A DNA stretch of 64,000 bases from Myxococcus stipitatus (GTDB taxonomy: Bacteria; Myxococcota; Myxococcia; Myxococcales; Myxococcaceae), in contig NZ_CP147913.1 in assembly GCF_037414475.1 (NCBI RefSeq), forward strand, positions 5,578,001 through 5,642,000, written 5' to 3'. The notes beneath the pieces are model-generated. The model did not search any database and was not told where the DNA came from. It worked only from the letters and a program-made list of their open reading frames with translations. This document shows, piece by piece, positions 1-8,351 of this stretch. The first letter of the stretch is position 1; each line of letters opens with the position of its first letter. Both the position numbers and the translations under genes were made by a program.

Positions 1-1287
1 GGCATCCACGCGTCGCTGAAGAACGTGGCGGAGGTCGATGTCGTCTCCGTGAAGCCCGCGGTGGCCGCTCCGGTCCCCGCCGTTGTCCCCTCCGCGACGG
101 GGGAGGGGGGCCGCGCGACGGGAGACTCCTCCTCGCGCACGGTCCGCGTGCGCACGGAGCTGCTGGACTACTTCCTCGACACGGTGGGCGAGCTGATGCT
201 CGCCACGGCGCGCCTGCGTGAAGTGGGCAAGGTGCTGCCGGAGACCGTGCGCCCCGCGCTGGAGGAGGGGGTCTACCGGCTGCATACGCTGGTGAAGGAC
301 CTGCACGACAAGGTGATGACCGCGCGCATGACGCCGCTGTCGCTCATCACCGACCGCCTGCCACGCGCGGCCCGGGACATCGCCCGGCGCAAGGAGCGCG
401 AGGTCGACCTGGTCATCACGGGCGCGGAAATCGAGCTCGACCGCGCCATCCTCGACGAGCTGTCCGACCCGCTGCTGCACCTGCTGCGCAACTGCATCGA
501 CCACGGCCTGGAGTCCCCCGACGAGCGCGTCGCCGCGAAGAAGGGCCCGCGCGGGCGCGTGCTCGTGGCCGTCAAGCGCGCCAGGGACCGCGTCATCATC
601 GAACTGGAAGACGACGGCCGGGGCATGAACGCCACGAAGCTGAAGACCGCGGCGATATCGCGCGGACTTCTGACGCCGGAGCTCGCCGCGCGCATGACGG
701 ACCGCGAGGCCTTCATGCTCTCGTGCCTGCCGGGCGTGTCCACGGCGAAGGACGTGACGGATATCTCCGGCCGCGGCGTGGGCATGGACGCCGTCAAGCG
801 CGTGGTGGAGAGCGTGGGTGGCACGCTCGAAATCGACAGCGAGCCGGGCCGAGGCACCCGCTTCACCCTGCGGCTCCCGCTGACGGTGGCCGTGGTGCAC
901 CTGCTGCTGGTGGAGGTGGGCGAGGAGGTCTTCGGCCTGCCCATCGCCAAGGTGGTGGGCGCCACGGAAGCGGACAGCGAGGCGCTCAGCCGCAGCCGCG
1001 AGACGGCGCTGTTGCCCCACGGCAGCTCGCTGTTGCCCGTGCATGCGTTGGACACGCTCGTCGGGGTGCCGGCGCCGGGGCTGCGGGGTGTGCGTCCCTT
1101 CGTGGTGATGGAGGGTGACTCCGGACGGGTGGCGTTGGGTGTGGACCGGCTGCTCGGGCAGGAGGAAGTGGTGCTCAAGCCGCTGTCGCGGCCGCTGGAT
1201 TTGCTGCCGGGGCTCTCCGGAGTGACCATCCTGGGTAGCGGCCGTCCGGTCTTCATCCTGGATGTGCCGAGGTTACTGTCCGCGTGA
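1..1287 (+). CDS. CheA-type chemotaxis histidine kinase, 5' end cut off by window
   Basis: The frame is open from base 1, so the gene begins upstream; the GTG at 25 is internal. The visible part starts in a linker, then a CheA dimerisation (P3) helix pair (TVGELMLATARL), the HATPase (P4) with N-box LLRNCIDHGLE, G1 DDGRGM at 610-627 and G2 GRGVGM at 769-786, and a CheW-like P5 domain at the C-terminus. The His-bearing P1 domain must lie upstream. CheA kinases phosphorylate CheY/CheB-type regulators in response to chemoreceptor arrays; in myxobacteria such clusters control motility, development or transcription. The stop overlaps the next start (GTGA at 1284-1287), so the kinase and the CheC-like phosphatase are translationally coupled. 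Which myxobacterial Che system this is cannot be told from this fragment. Confidence 0.93.
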   Translation, partial: GIHASLKNVAEVDVVSVKPAVAAPVPAVVPSATGEGGRATGDSSSRTVRVRTELLDYFLDTVGELMLATARLREVGKVLPETVRPALEEGVYRLHTLVKDLHDKVMTARMTPLSLITDRLPRAARDIARRKEREVDLVITGAEIELDRAILDELSDPLLHLLRNCIDHGLESPDERVAAKKGPRGRVLVAVKRARDRVIIELEDDGRGMNATKLKTAAISRGLLTPELAARMTDREAFMLSCLPGVSTAKDVTDISGRGVGMDAVKRVVESVGGTLEIDSEPGRGTRFTLRLPLTVAVVHLLLVEVGEEVFGLPIAKVVGATEADSEALSRSRETALLPHGSSLLPVHALDTLVGVPAPGLRGVRPFVVMEGDSGRVALGVDRLLGQEEVVLKPLSRPLDLLPGLSGVTILGSGRPVFILDVPRLLSA

Positions 1288-1883
1288 GCCTCTCCCTTCC
1301 CAGCGACGCGCAGCTCGATGCCCTGCGCGAAGTGGCCAACATCGGCTGTGGCCATGCCGCCAACGCGCTCTCCCGGTTGATGGGAGGGCGTCAGGTGGAC
1401 CTGTCCGTTCCCCGGGTGCTGCTCGCGGGGCCGGAGGACGCGGCGGGGATGCTGGGCGGTGACGCCCCCGCCGTGGCGGCCTGGCTCTCCATCACCGGGG
1501 CCCTGCGTGGGGTGATGATGCTCGGGCTGTCCCAGGCGGATGGACAGGCCTTGGAGACCTTGCTGCTGGGCGGGCAGCCGGCCGGGCAGGAGGAGCGCGA
1601 CAGCGCGGTGTCGGAGGCCGCCAACATCGTCGCGAGCGCCTGTCTGTCCGCCATCGGCAAGCTGACGTCGTGGCGGCTGATGCCGTCGGTGCCCACGCTG
1701 CGGCGGGGAATCGCGCGGGTGCTGGTGGACGCGGCGGTGTCCCAGGTGGAGGGTGACGCGAGCCCCGTGGTGGTGCTGGAGGCGCGCTTCATGGCGGCGT
1801 CGACGCCCCCGGTGAGCGGGCAGCTTCTGTTGGTGCTGGAGCGGGAGAGCTCGCGAGCGCTGCTGGCGCGGCTGGGCGTGTAG
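1284..1883 (+). CDS. cheC: CheC-family CheY-P phosphatase
   Basis: A 199-residue protein with two copies of the CheC/CheX/FliY active-site pattern (D/S)-x3-E-x2-N-x21-22-P. The first is DALREVAN near residue 12 and the second SAVSEAAN near residue 112, each followed by a Pro about 22 residues later. CheC-type proteins dephosphorylate CheY-P and thus terminate the signal from CheA. The GTG start overlaps the TGA of the upstream kinase by 4 bp. Both catalytic pairs appear intact, unlike CheX-type proteins with a single site. No CheD follows; the next gene is larB after 25 bp, so the chemotaxis operon probably ends here. Confidence 0.88.
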   Translation: MSLSLPSDAQLDALREVANIGCGHAANALSRLMGGRQVDLSVPRVLLAGPEDAAGMLGGDAPAVAAWLSITGALRGVMMLGLSQADGQALETLLLGGQPAGQEERDSAVSEAANIVASACLSAIGKLTSWRLMPSVPTLRRGIARVLVDAAVSQVEGDASPVVVLEARFMAASTPPVSGQLLLVLERESSRALLARLGV

Positions 1884-1908
1884 CCCGTTTCGGGGTAGAC
1901 GGGCCCCC

Positions 1909-2661
1909 ATGGACGAGAAGTCGCTGAAGCAGCTCCTGGGGAGTGTGAAGTCGGGCCGCGTCTCGGTGGATGACGCCGTGGGCAAGCTCAAGGACCTGCC
2001 GTTCGCGGAGCTGGGCTACGCGACGCTCGATACCCACCGCAACCTGCGCTTCGGGTTCCCCGAGGTGGTGCTGGGTGGGCCCAAGACAGTGGAGCAGCTG
2101 CTGGGCATCGTCGGTGCGTTGGTGGAGCGCAAGCAGACGGTGCTGGTGACGCGGTTGCAGCAGGAGAAGGCGGAGGCGCTGCTCGAGCAGTTCCCCAAGG
2201 GCCAGTACCACCCGGTGGCGCGCATCTTCCACATCAAGCAGGGCAAGGTGCGCGCGGGCCGCGTGGCCGTCGTCACGGCGGGCACCAGTGATATCCCCGT
2301 GGCGGAGGAGGCCGCGGTGACGGCCGAGGCGATGGGCGCGGAGGTGCGGCGCGTCTATGACGTGGGCGTGGCGGGCATCCACCGGCTCTTGCGGCGCCGG
2401 GAGGAGATCCAGGAGTGCCATGTCGCCGTGGTGGTGGCGGGCATGGAGGGCGCGTTGGCGAGCGCGCTCGGCGGTCTGGTGGGAATCCCCGTGGTCGCGG
2501 TGCCCACGTCGGTGGGCTACGGCGCCAACTTCCAGGGCCTCTCCGCGCTGTTGGCGATGGTGAACTCCTGCGCCTCCAACGTGGCGACGATGAACATCGA
2601 CAATGGCTTTGGAGGGGGCTTCTACGCGGCCCTCGTCTCGCGCACGAAGGGACGGCGGTGA
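1909..2661 (+). CDS. larB: LarB, nickel-pincer cofactor biosynthesis carboxylase/hydrolase
   Basis: A 250-residue protein with the LarB N-terminal helical region (LKQLLGSVKSGRVSVDDAV) and a PurE/AIR-carboxylase-like C-terminal domain (VAVVTAGTSDIPVAEEAA, VVVAGMEGALASALGGL, NIDNGFGGG). By family knowledge LarB carboxylates nicotinic acid adenine dinucleotide and hydrolyses its phosphoanhydride, giving pyridinium-3,5-biscarboxylic acid mononucleotide, the first step toward the nickel-pincer cofactor of lactate racemase and related LarA enzymes. It overlaps larC by GTGA at 2658-2661, so the two are coupled. Neither LarE (sulfur insertion) nor LarA is in this window. Confidence 0.93.
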   Translation: MDEKSLKQLLGSVKSGRVSVDDAVGKLKDLPFAELGYATLDTHRNLRFGFPEVVLGGPKTVEQLLGIVGALVERKQTVLVTRLQQEKAEALLEQFPKGQYHPVARIFHIKQGKVRAGRVAVVTAGTSDIPVAEEAAVTAEAMGAEVRRVYDVGVAGIHRLLRRREEIQECHVAVVVAGMEGALASALGGLVGIPVVAVPTSVGYGANFQGLSALLAMVNSCASNVATMNIDNGFGGGFYAALVSRTKGRR

Positions 2662-3839
2662 GCCCCATGCGACGCATACTCTATCTGGAGCCGGTGGGTG
2701 GCATCGCTGGGGACATGTTCCTGGCGGCGGGCATCGACCTGGGGCTCGCGCCGGAGGCGATTGAAGCGGCGCTGCGAGGCTTGAACGTACCGGGTTGGAA
2801 GCTGGCGGTGAGCCGCGCGGTGCGCCACGCCATCAGCGGTACGCACCTGGACGTGGTGCTGGACGTGCGCGAGGCGCATCCGCACCGGGCCTACGCGGAC
2901 ATCCGCCGCCTCATCGACTCGGCGACCACGCTGCCCGCTCGCGCGAAGGAGCGGGCGTTGGCGGTGTTCCGCGCCATCGGCGAGGCCGAGGCGAAGGTGC
3001 ACGGCGTGTCCATCGACGACATCCACTTCCATGAAGTGGGCGCGGTGGACTCCATCGTCGACATCTGCGGCGCGGCGGTGGTGTTGGAGTTGTTGGGGGA
3101 CCCGGAGGTCCACGCGGCGCCGCCGCCCCTGGGGAGTGGCACGATTCGCGTGGCCCATGGCGCCATGCCCATTCCGGTGCCGGCCACGCTGGAGCTCTTG
3201 CGTGATGTGCCCGTGCGCTTCGAGGGCGTGGGTGAGCTGACGACGCCCACCGGCGCGGCGCTGCTCAAGGTGCTCACGAAGATTGGCCACCCGCCAGACT
3301 TCATCGTGGAGAAGGTGGGCTACGGCGTGGGCACGAAGGACTTCCGGGACCGGCCCAACGTGCTGCGTGCGTCGCTGGGGCGCATGGATGCGTCGCGCTC
3401 AGAGGGGTTGTGGGTGGTGGAGGCCAACCTGGACGACGCCACGCCGCAACTGCTCGGGCACCTGGTGGAGCGGATGTTGAGCGTGGGCGCGCTGGACGCG
3501 TGGGTGACGCCGGTGGTGATGAAGAAGAGCCGCCCCGGGCATCTCTTGGGCGTGCTGTCGGAGGGCGGGCTGCGCGACACGGTGGTGGATACGCTGCTGC
3601 GCGAGTCCACCTCGCTGGGTGTGCGCTACCACCGCGTGGAGCGGCAGGCGCTGGAGCGCGACTGGGTGGAGGTGGAGACGCCGTGGGGCCGGGTGCGCGT
3701 GAAGCGTGGCCTGCGCAACGGCGCGGTCCTCAACGCGCATCCCGAGTTCGAGGATTGCCGCCGCGTCGCCGAGGCCGCGCAGGTTCCGGTGAAGCAGGTG
3801 GTGGCCGCGGCCCTGGTGGCGCTCGGCCTGCCAGGCTGA
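2658..3839 (+). CDS. larC: LarC, nickel insertion protein for the nickel-pincer cofactor
   Basis: A protein of about 393 residues beginning VSPMRRILYLEPVGGIAGDM, with the LarC N-terminal motif and downstream VHFHEVGAVDSIVDI-like region (IDDIHFHEVGAVDSI). LarC uses CTP to insert nickel into the bis-thiocarboxylated pyridinium mononucleotide made by LarB and LarE. The GTG at 2658 overlaps the larB stop; the ATG at 2667 is an equally possible start. It is a single uninterrupted ORF, whereas some bacteria split larC into larC1/larC2 with a programmed frameshift. Its C-terminal part (EANLDDATPQLLGHLVERML) matches the LarC2 portion. Confidence 0.93.
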   Translation: MSPMRRILYLEPVGGIAGDMFLAAGIDLGLAPEAIEAALRGLNVPGWKLAVSRAVRHAISGTHLDVVLDVREAHPHRAYADIRRLIDSATTLPARAKERALAVFRAIGEAEAKVHGVSIDDIHFHEVGAVDSIVDICGAAVVLELLGDPEVHAAPPPLGSGTIRVAHGAMPIPVPATLELLRDVPVRFEGVGELTTPTGAALLKVLTKIGHPPDFIVEKVGYGVGTKDFRDRPNVLRASLGRMDASRSEGLWVVEANLDDATPQLLGHLVERMLSVGALDAWVTPVVMKKSRPGHLLGVLSEGGLRDTVVDTLLRESTSLGVRYHRVERQALERDWVEVETPWGRVRVKRGLRNGAVLNAHPEFEDCRRVAEAAQVPVKQVVAAALVALGLPG

Positions 3840-3879
3840 ACCGAGTCACGTGCTCCGGGCGGGAGGTGGGCGCTTCCGC

Positions 3880-4581
3880 TCACCGCCGCTTCGCGCCCAG
3901 GATGGGGAGGCGCAGCAGGACGAAGAGGCCCGCGAGGATGAATCCCGCGATGCGGAGTCTCCCCTCTCCTCGGAGCAGCGCGAGCACCCCCCCCAGGTAG
4001 ACCACCACGGCCGCTCCTCGCGCGAATGGCGAGGGCAGCAGGGCCAGCAGTCCCGTGCCCAGGGAGGGATGCTTGCCGAAGAGGTGCCAGCCGTCGCGCT
4101 TGCGCTCCTGCGCGCGCAGCTTGTCCATGAGGTACGCGTAGCGCGCGTCGTCCTCGCGGCGCTCTTCCTCGAGTCGCGACGAAGCCCCCTCTCCTCCAGG
4201 AGTGGGACGCCTGTCCTGCGCGTCCTGTCGCTCGCGAGTCAGTCGCGCCTTGTGTTCAATTTGTTGGGGGGCGGTCAGGTCCGCTTCACAGCGCTGACAG
4301 TGCTTCGCGAAGCGGCCGTTCTCCGCGCCGCAGATGAGGCAGCGGGGAAAGTCTTGTGCGTCTTCCGACAGGTCGGGCCGAGGCTCGAGCACCAAGGGCG
4401 CCTGCGCCTTGAATCGCTCCAGGTGTGCTTCGGGGACGACGTGGCCTTGGGGCGCCGCGCCGCGCTCGGAGAGGTCCTCGAAGCGCCGTCCGCCGTCCTG
4501 GAGATGGGAGGGTGCTTCGTGTTTCGCACGCTCACCCCGGTCCTTCTCCAGATGCATGAAGCGGGAGAGCTTGAACTTCAT
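3880..4581 (-). CDS. Zinc-ribbon membrane protein partner of the AAA ATPase
   Basis: A 233-residue protein with a C-L-I-C ... C-Q-R-C zinc-ribbon pair near residues 80-98. A charged, probably coiled segment follows (RLEEERREDDARYAYLMDKL), then two hydrophobic stretches near the C-terminus (LGTGLLALL... and GAAVVVYLGGVLALL / IAGFILAGLFVLL), so it is probably tail-anchored in the inner membrane. Its ATG overlaps the stop of the AAA ATPase gene by 4 bp (4578-4581), implying coupled expression and perhaps a complex. I do not recognise a named family; the role as membrane anchor or adaptor for the ATPase is inference. Confidence 0.75.
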   Translation of the reverse strand: MKFKLSRFMHLEKDRGERAKHEAPSHLQDGGRRFEDLSERGAAPQGHVVPEAHLERFKAQAPLVLEPRPDLSEDAQDFPRCLICGAENGRFAKHCQRCEADLTAPQQIEHKARLTRERQDAQDRRPTPGGEGASSRLEEERREDDARYAYLMDKLRAQERKRDGWHLFGKHPSLGTGLLALLPSPFARGAAVVVYLGGVLALLRGEGRLRIAGFILAGLFVLLRLPILGAKRR

Positions 4582-6146
4582 GCGGGCTTCTCCGGAGCGC
4601 TCTCCCGGGACGAGGCGGGCCGGGTGCGGCCTCGTGCCCAGTCTCGCAGCCGGCCAATCTCGTCGCGCATCGTCACCGACAACGGGAAGGTGTCGCGCAG
4701 GGTCCGCACCAGATGCTGCTGCTCCAGCTCGGTGTTCTCCGCGAAGGCTTCGTACAATCCCGCCACCACCACCTGCTCGATTTCGGCGCCGCTGAAGCCC
4801 TCGGAGAGCGCGGCCAGCTCCGGCACCGAGAAGCGCGAGGGCTCACGCTTCCGCTTGCGGAGATGGATGCTGAAGATGTCCTCGCGCTCTGCCTGGGCGG
4901 GCAGGTCGATGAAGAAGATTTCGTCGAAGCGCCCTTTGCGCAGCACCTCGGGAGGAAGCCCGTCGATGCGGTTGGCCGTGGCCACCACGAACACCGGCGC
5001 TGTCTTCTCCTGAAGCCACGTGAGCAGCGTGCCGAAGACCCGCGCGGACACCCCGCTGTCCGCCGAGCCGGAGGAGGCCACGCCCGACAGTCCCTTCTCG
5101 ATTTCGTCCACCCACAGCACCACGGGCGACACGCTCTCCGCCACGCGGATGGCCTTGCGAAGGTTCTCCTCCGAGGAGCCAATCAGCCCGCTGAAGATGC
5201 GGCCCATGTCCAGGCGCAAGAGCGGCAGGTTCCAGTGCGCGGAGACGGCCTTCGCGGTGAGGCTCTTGCCGCAGCCTTGAACCCCCAGCAGCAGCAACCC
5301 GCGAGGCTCCGGCAACCCGAACTGACGCGCCCGCTCTCCAAAGGCCGCGGTGCGCTGGCTCAGCCAGCCCTTGAGGTTCTCCAGTCCCCCCACGTTGCCG
5401 AGCGTCTCATCGGGCGGGTAGTACTCGAGCAGGCCGCTCTTGCGAATCACTTGCCGCTTCTCGTCCTGGATGCGCTTGATGTCCTCGGGGCCCAGCTTGC
5501 CGTCGGAGGCAATCGCCTTGGCGAAGGCGTTCTCCGCCTCCGACATCGTCAGCCCGAGCGCGGCCTTGATGAGCTGGTCGGCGTGGTCTCTCGACAGCTC
5601 GATGGTCGCCTTGTTCGTCCGGCGCACCACCGCGACGATTTCCTTCAAGAGCCTCAAGAGGTCGTTGTACCCGGGCATGGGTACGTCGATGACGGAGACC
5701 TCCTTCTCCAGCTCCACGGGGATGAGCAGTGACGGGGACAGGAGGATGACGGTGGTGAAGGTGCTCTTGAGGAAGTGCGTCAGCTCCCGCAGGGCACGCA
5801 CCACGCCCTTCTCTTCCAGGAAGGGATGGAAGTCCTTCAGCACCACCAGCGCGGGCTCGCCCAGCTTCTCGATGGCCGCGATGGCGTCGATGGGGTTTCG
5901 AGTGTCCTCGGGGTTCACCCCGGTGCGTGCGTTGCCCACGCCGCGCAGGCCTCGGGTGACGGACCAGGTGAAGAGGGCCTTGCCATGTGCGCGCGCCAGC
6001 TCCCCGAGGATGGCGTCCACGCGCTGCTCCTCCCAGGACACCAGGTAGAGCAGCGGGTAGCGGGCGCGAACGAGGAGGTCCAGTTCCTCGAGCCACGGCT
6101 CGGTGGGGGAGGTGACTCGGGCGCTGCCGGGGGACGAAAGCGACAT
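4578..6146 (-). CDS. Ycf46-like AAA+ ATPase
   Basis: A 522-residue protein. The N-terminal ~240 residues look like a degenerate, P-loop-less ATPase-like domain (LLVRARYPLLYLVSWEEQRV, PALVVLKDFHPFL). The C-terminal half is an active AAA+ domain: Walker A GVQGCGKS (about 288-295), Walker B VVLWVDEIE (about 342-350), sensor ATAN, arginine-finger region RKGRFDE, and helical lid FSGAEIEQ. This arrangement matches the Ycf46 family of cyanobacteria, plastids and many bacteria, whose biochemical role is poorly defined. It is followed, with a 4-bp overlap, by the zinc-ribbon membrane protein gene. It is not FtsH: there is no zinc protease domain. Confidence 0.85.
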   Translation of the reverse strand: MSLSSPGSARVTSPTEPWLEELDLLVRARYPLLYLVSWEEQRVDAILGELARAHGKALFTWSVTRGLRGVGNARTGVNPEDTRNPIDAIAAIEKLGEPALVVLKDFHPFLEEKGVVRALRELTHFLKSTFTTVILLSPSLLIPVELEKEVSVIDVPMPGYNDLLRLLKEIVAVVRRTNKATIELSRDHADQLIKAALGLTMSEAENAFAKAIASDGKLGPEDIKRIQDEKRQVIRKSGLLEYYPPDETLGNVGGLENLKGWLSQRTAAFGERARQFGLPEPRGLLLLGVQGCGKSLTAKAVSAHWNLPLLRLDMGRIFSGLIGSSEENLRKAIRVAESVSPVVLWVDEIEKGLSGVASSGSADSGVSARVFGTLLTWLQEKTAPVFVVATANRIDGLPPEVLRKGRFDEIFFIDLPAQAEREDIFSIHLRKRKREPSRFSVPELAALSEGFSGAEIEQVVVAGLYEAFAENTELEQQHLVRTLRDTFPLSVTMRDEIGRLRDWARGRTRPASSRESAPEKPA

Positions 6147-6222
6147 TCACCCCCTATTCTAGTGGGCACCCCACGGAACGAAAACGCCGGGGGCTCGCCG
6201 TGTCCCATTTCGCCGCATCCGG

Positions 6223-6990
6223 TTACATGGGCGCGGGCTTGAAGAGCGTGAAGGCCGCCCCCGCAGGGTCGGTCACCACGCTGAAGCGTCCATAGGGCAT
6301 GTCGGTGGGCGGCACATGCACGTGGCCTCCCAGCTGGGTGACCTTCGCCGCGGCCGCATCCGTGTCGTCGACCGCGAAGTAGTTCATCCAGTGAGGCGGC
6401 AGGTCCGCGGGCAGCTCCTTGCCCATCTGGAGCACGCCCGCCACGCCTTTGTCCCCCTTGTTCAGGATGAAGTAGTTCATGTTCTCGATGCTCTGCGGCG
6501 CCAGTCCCAGGAGGGCTTTGTAGAAGTCCTTCGCGCGGGCGGCGTCGCGGGTATGCACATCGGTCCAGACCAGGGTGCCGGGCTCGCCGACGAGCTGTGC
6601 GCCGTGGTGGCCGCGCGACTGCCACAGGCCGAAGTGTGCGCCAGTGGGGTCCTCGATGAAGGCGAGCCGCCCCGAGTCGAAGACGTCCATGGGAGGGACC
6701 ACCACCTTGCCGCCGAGCTGGGTGGCGCGTGAGACGAAGGCGTCGACGTTGTCCGTCTCGAAATAGATGCTCCACCGAGGAGGGCCGGGGTCTTCCGGGC
6801 GCTTCACACCCATTCCGGCGACGTCGCGGCCGCCGAGCTGGCACATCGTGTAGAAGCCGGCCTCCTTGGTGCCGGTCTGGAATGTCCAGCCGAACAGGCC
6901 GCCGTAGAAGGCCTTGGCTCCTTCCAGGTCTGGCGTCACCAAATCCACCCAGGTGGGCGTTCCCACCTCGTGCTTGTCGACCGCGGGCAT
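6223..6990 (-). CDS. Tandem VOC-domain (glyoxalase/dioxygenase superfamily) protein
   Basis: A 255-residue protein starting MPAVDKHEVGTPTWVDL. A strong GGAGGA lies about 7 bases upstream of the ATG at 6988-6990, which decides this start over an in-frame ATG 14 codons earlier. It contains two VOC modules, about residues 8-118 and 125-250, each with the beta-alpha-beta-beta-beta pattern (AKAFYGGLFGWTF; AKDFYKALLGL) and the ending DPTGAHFGLWQ or DPAGAAFTLFK. The family includes glyoxalase I, ring-cleavage dioxygenases and antibiotic-binding proteins; the substrate cannot be assigned here. Such tandem VOC proteins are often annotated as 27-kDa antigen-like proteins. Confidence 0.85.
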   Translation of the reverse strand: MPAVDKHEVGTPTWVDLVTPDLEGAKAFYGGLFGWTFQTGTKEAGFYTMCQLGGRDVAGMGVKRPEDPGPPRWSIYFETDNVDAFVSRATQLGGKVVVPPMDVFDSGRLAFIEDPTGAHFGLWQSRGHHGAQLVGEPGTLVWTDVHTRDAARAKDFYKALLGLAPQSIENMNYFILNKGDKGVAGVLQMGKELPADLPPHWMNYFAVDDTDAAAAKVTQLGGHVHVPPTDMPYGRFSVVTDPAGAAFTLFKPAPM

Positions 6991-7136
6991 CGGATATTCC
7001 TCCGGAAGAGAGTGGGATGGGGCAGCGCGCACTGGCCATGTGAAAGGCTGACCATCTCTCGCGAGGCTGTATCCAGACAGGGGGGCAGCGCCGCGCCGTG
7101 TCTTCCGCCAGGGAGCCTGGGAGGTTCGAGTATGGG

Positions 7137-7553
7137 TCAGTCCACGTAGAATTCCGCGAGGATGTTCGAGACCCGCCCCTCATGGAAGTAGATCATCCGC
7201 ACGTAGTAGCTCCTGTCTGCGCGGGTGTCGCTGTATTGCCATGCGGTCGTATAGACCTCTTTGGAGTGGGGCGAGTTGCGCCGGTTCGAGACGTCGTATT
7301 CGTCCAGCGGAGGACCCAGCAGTTCCCGCACCTCATCGAAGGTCATGCCCAGATTGACCTGGTGAAAGGCCTCCTCGGTGTAGCCCGCCGCGTAATACGT
7401 GTCCTCGTCATGGGCGAGCAGGCTGAGGAACCAATCGGAACTGCACCGGGCTGTGTTCGTCAGGAAGACACCAGCCATGAGGACCCACAACAAGCGGGTG
7501 CGCCAGGCCCTCTCGTCTTCGACTCTCGCATTTTCAGCATCGAGGTTCAGCAT
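7137..7553 (-). CDS. Small membrane/exported protein with SmpA-BamE-like fold
   Basis: A 138-residue protein, start ATG at 7551-7553 chosen because the predicted protein makes sense from there (MLNLDAENARVEDERAWRTR). A hydrophobic segment (LLWVLMAGVFLTNTARC, about 21-37) follows a basic N-terminus and is either a membrane anchor or a signal peptide without a convincing lipobox. The rest contains NLGMTFDEVRELLGPPLDE, the start of a BamE/SmpA-type fold (G-M-T-x-x-E-V-x-x-x-L-G-x-P). I cannot name a function. It stands alone, with 146 bp to the VOC gene and 137 bp to the gene upstream. Confidence 0.6.
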   Translation of the reverse strand: MLNLDAENARVEDERAWRTRLLWVLMAGVFLTNTARCSSDWFLSLLAHDEDTYYAAGYTEEAFHQVNLGMTFDEVRELLGPPLDEYDVSNRRNSPHSKEVYTTAWQYSDTRADRSYYVRMIYFHEGRVSNILAEFYVD

Positions 7554-7690
7554 CAGCACCGTCCGGTGTCGAGGCACGCGCCACACGCCGTGGCTGTCGC
7601 GACCGGGCATTCTACCCGTCTTCGTGGGCGCAGGGCTCCTTCCCCGTATGCACCTGCGAAGCATCGAGCGGTTGGTGACGCGCGCGCGAA

Positions 7691-8188
7691 TCACATCCAC
7701 TTGAGCGAGTAGCGCCGCAGCCCGTGCCGAGGCGTCATCTTCGCCTCGGTGACAATCTTGCCGAAGCCCATCAGGAAGCCTCGGAAGGTGCCCAGCAGCA
7801 GCGGGGCCGGCAGGCGCGAGCCGCTCTCCAGCTCCGCCGCCAGCGGCATGAAGGCCACCGTGCGCGCGCTGTCCTCCGTGGGCAAATCCCTCACCAGGCT
7901 GCGCATCACCGCGTCGAAGTCGCCAAACACCTTCTCCACCGAGTCGAAGCCTCGGGAGCGGGCGATGGGCAAGGTGCGCATGGCCGAGCGCTGGGCGATG
8001 GCCTCCACCGCGCGGTCTCCCAGCGCCACGTGCAGCTCCCCCAGCATGCGCAGGTAGTCCTCCCACGCGTACCACGTCTCGTCCTGCATGCTGTTGATGG
8101 TGCGCTGGTGCGCTGGAAAGCGCGAAGACGCCGCCGTCATCGAGCCGAGGATGGCCTTGAACCAGGCGCCTTGGATTTCGCCGGACAT
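7691..8188 (-). CDS. Unrecognised ~165-residue cytoplasmic protein
   Basis: A protein of 165 residues from ATG 8186-8188, preceded by a good GGGGAG Shine-Dalgarno about 8 bases away. It is mostly helical with no signal peptide, membrane helix or obvious catalytic motif (MSGEIQGAWFKAILGS... GFDSVEKVFGDFDAVMRSL... LLGTFRGFLMGFGKI). The size and feel resemble myxobacterial lineage-specific paralogous families, but I do not recognise it. It lies just downstream of the first histidine kinase on the same strand (163 bp apart), so co-transcription is possible but unproven. Confidence 0.65.
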   Translation of the reverse strand: MSGEIQGAWFKAILGSMTAASSRFPAHQRTINSMQDETWYAWEDYLRMLGELHVALGDRAVEAIAQRSAMRTLPIARSRGFDSVEKVFGDFDAVMRSLVRDLPTEDSARTVAFMPLAAELESGSRLPAPLLLGTFRGFLMGFGKIVTEAKMTPRHGLRRYSLKWM

Positions 8189-8351
8189 GAAGTGCTCCCC
8201 TTGTCGTGGAGCCACTCCACCGCCGCGCCCTGGCATTGGACCAGGGGCCATCCGCGCGGCCGTACACGGCACGACGCTCCCCTCCGTGAATCCGTCCAAC
8301 GGTGGATGCTCGCCGCGTGCGCCGGATGACATCACGGACGCACGCGGGGGA

